Source: a virus | DNA: 40,011 nucleotides | IMG/VR virus record: IMGVR_UViG_3300021131_000017 | Coordinates: 1-40,011 of that record | Strand: one strand, 5' to 3' | Part shown: positions 29,167 through 37,108 of the stretch, in pieces | How the letters are laid out: each line of letters starts with the position of its first letter | Numbering within the stretch: the first letter of the stretch is position 1 | Notes under the pieces: generated by a model | What the model was told of the DNA's origin: nothing | Database searches by the model: none | What the model saw: the letters and a program-made list of their open reading frames with translations, nothing else | Position numbers and translations under genes: made by a program

Positions 29167-30130
29167 TATTCTCTGCTCCATCGGAACCAGAGGCCGATAC
29201 GACACTACCCTACCTCTGGCATTGGCTGCCATCATCAATCAAACCAGAATCCCCGATAAAGTCGTTATCTTTGATGACAACGACAATCCAAGGGATGTCC
29301 GTGAGGAATTGATCTATAAGAATCTATTTCAGATGATGGACTTAAAGAACATCGAATGGGAATGGGTTTTTGCTCAAAGACACGGCACCCACTGGAATCA
29401 CCAAGCTGCCAACATCATGGGCTACAAATGGGTTTGGAGAATGGACGATGATTGCATCCCAGAACCCAATGTCCTCAGAACCTTGTTAAGCTATGCTATA
29501 CGCAAGGACGCAGGAGCCGTTGGAGGTTCTATCCTTACCCCACCCCTCACATTTGAGAATACTCGGTCTACAGGGCGTATAGAAGACATTAACAACGAAC
29601 CCAACGCCCAATGGAAAGTCATCCAAAAGGAGCAAGAAGTCGAGCACCTTCATTGTTCTTTTGTCTACCGTGCTGGGGTTTATGACTACAACATAGGTTT
29701 ATCTAGGGTTGCCCACCGAGAAGAAACCTTGTTCAGCTATGGTTTACATCAGAAGGGCTACAAACTTTATGTGATTCCTGATGCGATTACTTGGCACTTG
29801 AAAAACCCAGAAGGTGGTATTCGGTCAGAAACTGATGAGTCACTTTACTTACATGATGAGCAAATCTTTGCAAATTTCATGCAATACCGTGACCATACCA
29901 TAGTGGTATTGAACTGCGGTTTAGGAGATCACATTGTTTTCTCTAAGATATTGCTTGAAATCAAGAAACCTTTGGTATTCAGTTGCTATCCTGACATTGT
30001 GCCTGGTCATGCCATTGCCCATGCCGAACGTGGATTTGGCAGTATTGACCAATGGAATATCTATTTGAAAATGTCCCAATGGGAATGGAAGGGTTCGCTA
30101 GAGGACGCTTTCAGAAAGTTGTACTTATGA
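29159..30130 (+). CDS. GT2-like glycosyltransferase fused to the N-terminal half of a GT9-like domain
   Basis: 323 aa. Residues 1-235 form a GT-A fold: MDSILCSIGTRGRYDTTLPL start, donor-site Asp40 region (VIFDDND), and the DxD motif RMDDDC (94-99) for metal and nucleotide-sugar binding. After about residue 240 a second domain begins: TIVVLNCGLGDHIVFSKILL, the 'GLGD' start motif of GT9/heptosyltransferase-like Rossmann domains. It ends after about 80 residues with a stop overlapping the next gene, which looks like the matching C-terminal half. Overlaps the FkbM gene. Confidence 0.8.
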   Translation: MDSILCSIGTRGRYDTTLPLALAAIINQTRIPDKVVIFDDNDNPRDVREELIYKNLFQMMDLKNIEWEWVFAQRHGTHWNHQAANIMGYKWVWRMDDDCIPEPNVLRTLLSYAIRKDAGAVGGSILTPPLTFENTRSTGRIEDINNEPNAQWKVIQKEQEVEHLHCSFVYRAGVYDYNIGLSRVAHREETLFSYGLHQKGYKLYVIPDAITWHLKNPEGGIRSETDESLYLHDEQIFANFMQYRDHTIVVLNCGLGDHIVFSKILLEIKKPLVFSCYPDIVPGHAIAHAERGFGSIDQWNIYLKMSQWEWKGSLEDAFRKLYL

Positions 30131-30564
30131 TCATCATCAGCCCTTACTCAAAAGCCCTTAGAAACGGCAAAGAAAATCCTAAGAACTATCCCTATTGGCC
30201 AGAAGTCTTAAAAGACATCAAAGAACCTTGCGTTCAGATTGGCATTACTGGTGAAAAACAATTGTGTGAAGATTTCAGAACAGACTTGAGTTTTGATGAA
30301 CTTAGGTTACTCCTCAAGGAATGTCGCACTTGGATCAGTTGTGATTCGTTCTTTCAGCACTTTGCTTGGAAAGAAGGTAAGCCTGGGATTGTCATCTTCT
30401 CCCGTTCTGACCCATTGATCTTTGGCCACCCAGAAAATGTCAACCTTCTTAAAAGCAGGGATTTGCTGACTCCTTACCAATTTATCACTTGGGAAGAGCA
30501 AGAATATGTCAAAGAGGCGTTTATTGAGCCTAGCGAGGTCATAAAAGCGTTGGAATTATTCTAG
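30127..30564 (+). CDS. C-terminal half of a GT9-like glycosyltransferase (separate gene)
   Basis: ATG 30127 overlaps the previous stop as ATGA, giving 145 aa. MIIISPYSKALRNGKENPKN opens a second Rossmann half (the usual P-x-S-x-x-x-R-N pattern), QIGITGEKQLC is a central strand-loop, and CRTWISCDSFFQHFAWKEGK plus VIFSRSDPLIFGHPEN match the donor-binding region of GT9 proteins. Together with the end of the previous protein it would rebuild a complete GT9-like fold. A longer reading from 30052 would overlap by 79 bp and is not preferred. Confidence 0.65.
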   Translation: MIIISPYSKALRNGKENPKNYPYWPEVLKDIKEPCVQIGITGEKQLCEDFRTDLSFDELRLLLKECRTWISCDSFFQHFAWKEGKPGIVIFSRSDPLIFGHPENVNLLKSRDLLTPYQFITWEEQEYVKEAFIEPSEVIKALELF

Positions 30565-30577
30565 AACTTGGTAAAAT
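30550..30577 (+). promoter_or_regulatory. Promoter candidate before the tail hub gene
   Basis: TTGGAA (30550-30555), 16 bases, TAAAAT (30572-30577). The sequence GGTAAAATTTG recurs at 34252-34262 before another late gene. Predicted start near 30584, 27 bases before ATG 30611, which has no good Shine-Dalgarno. Confidence 0.4.
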
Positions 30578-30610
30578 TTGGTTGATGCTCAACTTCTATC
30601 CTTAAACACC

Positions 30611-32278
30611 ATGAGCGACTATACCTCCCTAAAAACGCCCTTCTCCAACATGAGCTTCACGCCCGATGTGCCGAGCAACGCATTGGGTCCCAATGAATAT
30701 AACTCAGGGTTAAACATTGAAGCTGATGTTAGAGGAATCAAGAAGGTTTTTGGCGAATACGATATAGCAACCGCAATACCCAACCTGCCCATCTACATGG
30801 ATGGAGGATTCAGATCAGAAACCAGTTGGGTCTACATTATTGCCACTAGAGACTCATCTAACTTTGGCAGATGGTACATGGTGACGGCTACGGGCATATC
30901 CAACATCACCCCAGGCGTGGGAGCCAATCCATCGGTGTATTTAACTGGATACACAGAGAACATTAACATTACTACATCATGGGTAGGTAATGTATTCTTT
31001 ATTAACGATGGCATCAACGCTCCCATGTACTTCAGGCCAACGCAAACAGAAATCTATTTCTATGATGCTGCACCCGACAATTATGTGTGGAACTATGAAG
31101 CATCTTCTACCCCTGCGGTAACTAAGGTCACTGCTACCTTTGTCAGAAACTATTGCTCACCTAATGTTGGCAATATCCTGATTGCAGGAAACCTTACAAA
31201 GACTTACGCTTCTGGGCAAATCATTAATTATCCCACAACGGTGCGTTGGTCTCAACAGTTTGCCAATACGGGTGTTCCTGCTAACTGGACTCCAACATTG
31301 TCTAATGTGGCCAATGAGGTGGAGATTCCTGTTCGTGGACCAATCATTGATGGATTCTTCTTAGGTGGCAATTTCTATGTCTGTTCTTATTGGGATACTG
31401 TTGTTTTTGCTCCTATTGCTTATCAATCTTCTTATGCTCCTATTTTTGGTATACGTTTGTTTAACCAAGGCAGAGGGCTATTCAACAATAATTGTTGGTC
31501 CAATACGGATGCCAATGTTTATGGCGTTGATGCTAGGGATATCTGGGTATTCGATGGTTCTAACTTTAATCCATTGGGTAATCAGCGTGTAAGGGATTAT
31601 TTCTTTGCCAACTTAAATACTAATTTAGATGCAAACGGGCAACCCTACGCAGACCGTATGTTCATGGTCAATAATACACAAAAGAACCAAATAGAAATTT
31701 ATTACCCAGACAAAAATAGCACATCATGGTGCAACAAGATGTTGTCATGGAGATACGACATTCAAGTCTGGAATGCCCCTAAAGACATTCAATACGCCTG
31801 TATGGGGTGCGAGGGACCCAGATGGATAGATGCATCAACTGATTACTTTAATTTGGCCTCTAGAGCCGTTGTTTACGCAAAAGGTGGCGTAGCAAGTCAA
31901 AAGTTAGTGGAGACTTCAATTGGGAATTCTTTTAGTGGAAATACTATTCCTGTACTTTTTGAGCGTACTAATGTTGCTTTGGTTAGCACTGATGGTCCAG
32001 TACCTTTTTCCTCCAAAGTCTACATTCACAGATTGATGCCTGAAATATCAGGGTCTGGAACGATCAACATCACGGTCGGAGGAGCTAACTCTACCGCCCA
32101 AACTGCCACCTACGGAGCGACAGGAACTGTTTCCATTGTGACCGATAACCCTTGGGTGACTACGCAACAGAACACATTCAGAACGATAGCGATCAAGGTT
32201 GAGTCCAATGACGCTACTAACACCTTTAATTTGACTGCCATGAACTGGCAAGCCACCGTCACTGAGGATGCTTACTAA
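30611..32278 (+). CDS. Tail hub/nozzle-like protein, 555 aa
   Basis: Start ATG 30611 preferred; a TTG at 30578 would add 11 residues. The protein is beta-rich throughout, with many Tyr/Trp/Asn (GGNFYVCSYWDTVVFAPIAY, WVFDGSNFNPLGNQRVRDYF), like the propeller-type nozzle and stabilisation proteins (P22 gp10 class) that seal the podovirus tail. Conserved related proteins occur in aquatic podophages. It shares a TAATG overlap with the next fibre gene. Exact position in the tail is inference. Confidence 0.6.
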   Translation: MSDYTSLKTPFSNMSFTPDVPSNALGPNEYNSGLNIEADVRGIKKVFGEYDIATAIPNLPIYMDGGFRSETSWVYIIATRDSSNFGRWYMVTATGISNITPGVGANPSVYLTGYTENINITTSWVGNVFFINDGINAPMYFRPTQTEIYFYDAAPDNYVWNYEASSTPAVTKVTATFVRNYCSPNVGNILIAGNLTKTYASGQIINYPTTVRWSQQFANTGVPANWTPTLSNVANEVEIPVRGPIIDGFFLGGNFYVCSYWDTVVFAPIAYQSSYAPIFGIRLFNQGRGLFNNNCWSNTDANVYGVDARDIWVFDGSNFNPLGNQRVRDYFFANLNTNLDANGQPYADRMFMVNNTQKNQIEIYYPDKNSTSWCNKMLSWRYDIQVWNAPKDIQYACMGCEGPRWIDASTDYFNLASRAVVYAKGGVASQKLVETSIGNSFSGNTIPVLFERTNVALVSTDGPVPFSSKVYIHRLMPEISGSGTINITVGGANSTAQTATYGATGTVSIVTDNPWVTTQQNTFRTIAIKVESNDATNTFNLTAMNWQATVTEDAY

Positions 32279-33966
32279 TGCCTTTCTCACTGACCTCCAA
32301 TCCGAGTCTGACCGAGATATCAGATGCCATCAATTATTTGCTAAATAATTTTGGGTCTAATGTTTCCATCGATTTACAGACAGGAATTATTGCAGGTCCG
32401 TCAGGCAGAATATCCAACCTCTACAAATACATCTCCATCAAGTACGCAACATCGTACGATGGAACGGTGGGGTTCAGCAATGTACCTACAAATGCCACAT
32501 ACTACGGTATAAGAAACTCCAATAGCTCAACAGAATCCACCAACCCTGCTGACTACATTTGGTACAAAACCACGGGCTTTGGGACTACCAACTTTCTTTG
32601 GTACATTGTTGCTGGCGGTCGTCAGATTGACTTTTATTTGTCTGCCACTTCCCCAGGCATTTACTATGTCAAAGACCCTGGCACGGCCATTGACATTGAC
32701 ATTGTCACAACCACAAGCACACAGAATGTAGCTATTCCTGCTATATACCAATGGACATCGGGAAGTGCTCCTGCAAGACCCTCGACCACCTCTACCTATA
32801 CTTGGGCTACCGCATCTTATTCTGCGCCTTCTGGATGGACTACAACGCCTTCTACAAACAGTACGCCAGGATATGTCCAGTGGGCTATCTTTGTGCCGAT
32901 CACCGCCAACTCCAACACGGCAACCTCAACCATTGATTGGACCAATACTGCTTACCCAATTGTCCAATTCAGTTCAAATGGTAATACTGGCGCAACTGGT
33001 GGCAATGGATTAAGCGCATTAACCGCCTATCTCCAACAGTCTCAATCAAGTGCTGCACCATCGACTCCTGCTAACACCACGGGACCAACTGCCCCATCAG
33101 GATGGAGTTTGTCTGCACCAACATCGGTCACGGTGGGCAATGTTGTTTACTATACCTTTGGTCAATACAATTCGACATCTTCTACATTGAATGGCGTTCC
33201 TGCTGGACAAACACAATGGGGTGTTCCTACTGCTGCATCTATTTTCCAAGACATTCGGTCAGACAATTGGAACGGATCGACTCCACCAACGCCTGGCACG
33301 CCTAGCACCTATGGAACTACTGGATACTACATTTCTCGTAGCGGTGGCAATATGTGGCTCAATAGTGTTTATGGCCGAGGTACTGCTCAGTTTGATGGCA
33401 CAAATTCTGCTACTGGTGGCTATAGTGCTGCCATTCTTGCTAACTCAAGTTACGGCCAAAATGTAGGGGTTGAAGGATATACCAATAATACATTTTTAAC
33501 TTCTGGTGCTTTAAGGGCTTACAACAATAGCGGAAGTACTGGAAACGCTATTTACGGCTACCAAAATGGTTCTGGCGTTGGTGTTCTTGGTCAAACCGCT
33601 TCTGGCACTGGAGTAAAAGGCACTGGCACTACAGGCGTTACAGGAACTGGAACCCGTGGTGTAAATGGTGGCGGAAGCTCTGGAGACTATGGAGTCTATG
33701 GAATTAATACCTCTGGCGGTACTGCTATCTTTGCTGATGGATACTATGGAACCAATAACAGTACTTTGGTAACCAATTTGTATGCTGATTTGGCTAAAAC
33801 ATTGGTAGGAACTGGCGGTGCTAATCAACTTAGGTTTGTTAGTGGAACATCTACAGGAACATCAGCCGCCACATTTTCAGGATTAAAGCCTGGTGGCGCA
33901 TCCACTAATGTATGGATAACCATGCAGATTGACGCAACAACAATTTACATTCCAGTTTGGACATAA
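32278..33966 (+). CDS. Second tail fibre/appendage protein, 562 aa
   Basis: TAATG overlap with the hub gene. Residues 1-60 may attach to the virion. About 150-240 is a fibre module (YQWTSGSAPARPST, SGWTTTPSTNSTPG, WAIFVPI) homologous in pattern to the N-terminus of the 1443-aa fibre. A short collagen-like GNTGATGGNG follows, then a second module copy around 260-330. The 420-510 region has Gly/Thr-rich 'GVxGxTxSGTGVKGTGTTGV' repeats typical of trimeric fibre shafts, and a beta-rich tip ends WITMQIDATTIYIPVWT. No chaperone domain is visible. Confidence 0.8.
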   Translation: MPFSLTSNPSLTEISDAINYLLNNFGSNVSIDLQTGIIAGPSGRISNLYKYISIKYATSYDGTVGFSNVPTNATYYGIRNSNSSTESTNPADYIWYKTTGFGTTNFLWYIVAGGRQIDFYLSATSPGIYYVKDPGTAIDIDIVTTTSTQNVAIPAIYQWTSGSAPARPSTTSTYTWATASYSAPSGWTTTPSTNSTPGYVQWAIFVPITANSNTATSTIDWTNTAYPIVQFSSNGNTGATGGNGLSALTAYLQQSQSSAAPSTPANTTGPTAPSGWSLSAPTSVTVGNVVYYTFGQYNSTSSTLNGVPAGQTQWGVPTAASIFQDIRSDNWNGSTPPTPGTPSTYGTTGYYISRSGGNMWLNSVYGRGTAQFDGTNSATGGYSAAILANSSYGQNVGVEGYTNNTFLTSGALRAYNNSGSTGNAIYGYQNGSGVGVLGQTASGTGVKGTGTTGVTGTGTRGVNGGGSSGDYGVYGINTSGGTAIFADGYYGTNNSTLVTNLYADLAKTLVGTGGANQLRFVSGTSTGTSAATFSGLKPGGASTNVWITMQIDATTIYIPVWT

Positions 33967-33967
33967 C

Positions 33968-34240
33968 ATGAGAACTACGATTATTCCTCAAGCTACAGTT
34001 ACTGAAGACATTAGCCTGATTGATGAAGCACCAGGACTGCAAGTCAGGTTTTTGGTGGGCAAAAGGGAATCAAATGGTAACTGGGTTGTGCCTCAACAAT
34101 TTGAAACATTTATTGTTGCTGGTGAACAATATGCAGAACTTAATGGACCGCCCCAATCTTGGTGTCCAGATAAGCCAACGGGTACATATAGAAACGAAGA
34201 TTTATGGCATTATGTTGACTTACAAAGGAATAGCATTTAA
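33968..34240 (+). CDS. Hypothetical fibre-cluster protein, 90 aa
   Basis: ATG 33968 directly after the fibre stop. Beta-rich N-terminus (TTIIPQATVTEDISLIDEAP), then NGNWVVPQQFETFIVAGEQY and a short conserved-looking WCPDKPTGTYRNEDLWHYV. Possibly a tail tip or fibre accessory. Unknown. Confidence 0.6.
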   Translation: MRTTIIPQATVTEDISLIDEAPGLQVRFLVGKRESNGNWVVPQQFETFIVAGEQYAELNGPPQSWCPDKPTGTYRNEDLWHYVDLQRNSI

Positions 34241-34276
34241 TCATAAACATCGGTAAAATTTGCCAAAAGGATTAAT

Positions 34277-34516
34277 ATGGGTGTTCCAATACAAAATCAA
34301 GCTCAAAGCTCAATGGGTACGCAACCTACGTTGCCAATGCAACCTACGTTGTCTACGGGTAATCAAAGCAATCCACCTAATTCATACCCTATCCAACAGA
34401 GCCAACAAATGCCTGATTTGCCTATGGGCAAAGGGAACACAACTAATTCAGCGACATCAGGGCAACCGCAAATGGGAATGCCAAATAACAACCCTAATAG
34501 TGGGTACGGAGGTTAA
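34277..34516 (+). CDS. Gln/Asn/Pro-rich disordered protein, 79 aa
   Basis: Low complexity (MGVPIQNQAQSSMGTQPTLP), about half of it Gln, Asn, Ser, Pro and Gly. AAAGGA precedes it. Contains a direct repeat GCAACCTACGTTG twice at DNA level. It opens the group of ejection-protein-like genes. Function unknown. Confidence 0.6.
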   Translation: MGVPIQNQAQSSMGTQPTLPMQPTLSTGNQSNPPNSYPIQQSQQMPDLPMGKGNTTNSATSGQPQMGMPNNNPNSGYGG

Positions 34517-34518
34517 TC

Positions 34519-35250
34519 ATGGGTATTAATTTAGGCGGTGGTTCTTCTTCTGGCTCGACTCAAGCCGTTGTCACTCCAGAGCAAACAAAGCAAAATCAGT
34601 TAACCAACCAATTGTTGGAAACCCTTGTTCCTACCTATCAAGGTGCTGTTTCAGGTGCTGGACAAGCTTTAGAAATGTCTAAAGGCAATATTCTCAAAGC
34701 CTCAGAACAAGGTTTGAATACAGCATTAACCACTTCTAATGCTTTAAATGCAGGTGGTTTAGGTGCTTTATATAACTCTAAAAATACATTAGAAAATGTA
34801 ATTTCTCCTGATTACATCAAGAATCAATTGGCTGCCGCCACGCAACCCATTCAAGAGCAAACCAGAGATTTACAAAACTTACAAAATGCTCAATATGGTG
34901 GCGCAGGTAACTTAGGTTCTTCTAGGGCTGCTTTGGCTGATAGAAACTTATCTTCATTAAACCAACAACGCCAAAACCAAGCGGTAGCAGGTGCAATTGC
35001 CAACATCACTGGTCAACAAATTGGTGCTGCTTCTGGCTTGGGTCAGATGGGTGCTCAAGCGATACAAGGTGCTCAAGGTGCTAATCAGGCTGCCCTTGGT
35101 TTTGCAGGTGCTCCACAGACCGCTTACCAGCAATATGCCCAAACAGTATTTGGAGTGCCAGGCGGTGCTTCACAAGGTAATTTTGGTGGCACGCAAGGTC
35201 AAACTTCATCAAGCAAAGGCTTTGGTGGTTCAAGCAAGTTGGGTGGTTAA
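34519..35250 (+). CDS. Putative ejection (internal virion) protein, 243 aa
   Basis: Gly/Ser-rich head (GINLGGGSSSGSTQ), then long amphipathic helices (QNQLTNQLLETLVPTYQGAV, QTRDLQNLQNAQYGGAG, IQGAQGANQAALGFAGAP) and a Gly/Ser-rich tail. The size, Ala/Gln-rich helices and order before two ~500-aa helical genes resemble the P22 gp7-gp20-gp16 set, which is carried in the head and injected with DNA. GGAGG is upstream. Homology to P22 is not visible; the role is inferred from pattern and position. Confidence 0.6.
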   Translation: MGINLGGGSSSGSTQAVVTPEQTKQNQLTNQLLETLVPTYQGAVSGAGQALEMSKGNILKASEQGLNTALTTSNALNAGGLGALYNSKNTLENVISPDYIKNQLAAATQPIQEQTRDLQNLQNAQYGGAGNLGSSRAALADRNLSSLNQQRQNQAVAGAIANITGQQIGAASGLGQMGAQAIQGAQGANQAALGFAGAPQTAYQQYAQTVFGVPGGASQGNFGGTQGQTSSSKGFGGSSKLGG

Positions 35251-35252
35251 AA

Positions 35253-35549
35253 ATGCCTGTACAACAATTTAACTATGGTCAGAACTATGGTGATTGGCGC
35301 AGTTATGCTGGATACACCGACAAAGATACGGGTCAATATAACTTTGGTGTTGATCCTAATAAAAATGTAGCTCCAACACCTGTTGCTCCTCCAACACCTA
35401 CTGACAATACTATGGGTGTTCCTGCACAACCTACAATGGGTGTAGCACCTAAAAAGGTTGGCATGGGAATGAGTCCTGCTGATTATTCTTTTGGCGGTAC
35501 AAGCAATGATTTATTAAATGCCGTAAACAAGCATTTATTTGGAGAATGA
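35253..35549 (+). CDS. Small Pro/Gly-rich protein, 98 aa
   Basis: Tyr/Gly-rich start (VQQFNYGQNYGDWRSYAGYT), Pro/Thr-rich middle, and a short helix at the end (SNDLLNAVNKHLFGE). Tightly packed between ejection-like genes. Probably a minor virion protein. Confidence 0.6.
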   Translation: MPVQQFNYGQNYGDWRSYAGYTDKDTGQYNFGVDPNKNVAPTPVAPPTPTDNTMGVPAQPTMGVAPKKVGMGMSPADYSFGGTSNDLLNAVNKHLFGE

Positions 35550-35550
35550 T

Positions 35551-37107
35551 ATGCCTGATGATGTAATCGAACAAGGTCAAGGTTTAAAAATAGCACCTAC
35601 CAGTTTAGGTTGGGGTTCAAATTCTGCCCTTGATAAATTAAATGCAGATGCGGAAGTTGCACATCAAGCTCAATTTGCGCCTATTGCAAAAACTGTTATG
35701 CAGTCTATGCAACCTGATGCCACACCAGAAATTAGAAAACAATCAGCAGATGCAATCAAAAACTTTGCTACATCAGATGAATTCAGATGGACTGATCTTT
35801 TAAGCGCAAAGAATCTTGGCGATGTTGTCAAAGCTTTTAATGGTGGTAGCGACAAAACAAAGATTGCTTATGATGCCAATGGTAATCAATATTTGAAAAT
35901 ATTTAACCAAAGAACAACGGCAGACAATCCTTTGGGTGAACTTAGAAGAGTTATGAGCCTTGATGGCAAAAAGGTTTATTCACCAGATGAATTACAAAAG
36001 ATTGGCCCAATCGTAACAACTGAAGAAGTACCTGTTACACAACAACCATTTTTCATGGCTAACCAAGTTGCAGCCAAAGATGTTGCACAAACTCAAGCCA
36101 AAGATTGGTTGCAAAAACAAATTGGCGGTTCTTATGCTTTAAAGAATTCTGTAGCAATCCGTGATGCTGCCGCAGAAAACAAGCAAATTACAAAAGAATT
36201 ATTGCCCTATAGCATTAATCCTCACACCAGAGAATTATTGGCAAAAGCCAATGAAATCAGAACTGGCTCATCTGCAAGCACCCAAAGTGCAACAGAAAAG
36301 TTAAATAAACTTGCTACTGGCAAAGGTACTAAATCAGATTGGGAAGAGCTTAAAAAGCTTACTGGTGGCGTTACTATGGGCCTTAACTACAATGAGGCCA
36401 AAGGCTTAACCAATGGTTCTGGTGAATCTGCTACCCGTGAAGATATTGATTCAGCCATGAATTCATTGCAAAGAAGTGCAAGTTCTGATGTTGCAATCAC
36501 ATCAAGAAAGCAAGACTTGCTCGAAGCAGCTCAATTGTTAGCGGCACAAGGCAAAATTCAAAACATCGATGCCATCCAAAGATATATTAACAATCAATAT
36601 ATTATTGGCAAAGCCATGAATCAAATTGAAGAAAATGGTGGAATTGGTGTTGCACAACCCAATCTTCCATATGCTCAAGGCGATAGCTTTTCTTTGGCAC
36701 ATACCAAAGCAGTTCTTGATGAAGCTTATGCTGATTTAGCTGAACAATATGGTAATAAAGTATTTCAGACAAAACAAAGATATGGCAATTTAACACCAGG
36801 CATTGGAACTGTTGAAAGTGAATTGGCTATTGATCCTACTATTGTTGGTCGAAAGCGATCTGCCCGTGATGAAATTGCTAAGTTTTTAGTTGAAAACAAA
36901 GATATTCTTGAGGGCATCAATAAGCAAGGTGTTAATAAAGAATTAATGCAAGCTCCATCACAAGCCAAAGCACCGCCAGAGCAAAAGGTTGAGGTGCAAC
37001 CAGTGATTGCAGGGTCAAAGCCACCTGAGAAAACGACAGAAAAGACCAAAGAATCTAAACCCAAATTAGATTTGAATCTATTAATTCCTATTAAGAGGAA
37101 GCAATAA
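35551..37107 (+). CDS. Putative ejection (internal virion) protein, 518 aa
   Basis: Start ATG 35551 behind GGAGA. It is a long, mainly helical protein rich in Ala, Gln and Lys, with no signal or clear membrane segment until a Pro/Lys-rich tail (KPPEKTTEKTKESKPKLDLN). Helices such as SARDEIAKFLVENKDILEGI and the even coverage fit P22 gp20-like injected proteins. It directly precedes the 544-aa partner. No catalytic motif (for example lytic transglycosylase) is visible. Confidence 0.55.
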   Translation: MPDDVIEQGQGLKIAPTSLGWGSNSALDKLNADAEVAHQAQFAPIAKTVMQSMQPDATPEIRKQSADAIKNFATSDEFRWTDLLSAKNLGDVVKAFNGGSDKTKIAYDANGNQYLKIFNQRTTADNPLGELRRVMSLDGKKVYSPDELQKIGPIVTTEEVPVTQQPFFMANQVAAKDVAQTQAKDWLQKQIGGSYALKNSVAIRDAAAENKQITKELLPYSINPHTRELLAKANEIRTGSSASTQSATEKLNKLATGKGTKSDWEELKKLTGGVTMGLNYNEAKGLTNGSGESATREDIDSAMNSLQRSASSDVAITSRKQDLLEAAQLLAAQGKIQNIDAIQRYINNQYIIGKAMNQIEENGGIGVAQPNLPYAQGDSFSLAHTKAVLDEAYADLAEQYGNKVFQTKQRYGNLTPGIGTVESELAIDPTIVGRKRSARDEIAKFLVENKDILEGINKQGVNKELMQAPSQAKAPPEQKVEVQPVIAGSKPPEKTTEKTKESKPKLDLNLLIPIKRKQ

Positions 37108-37108
37108 C

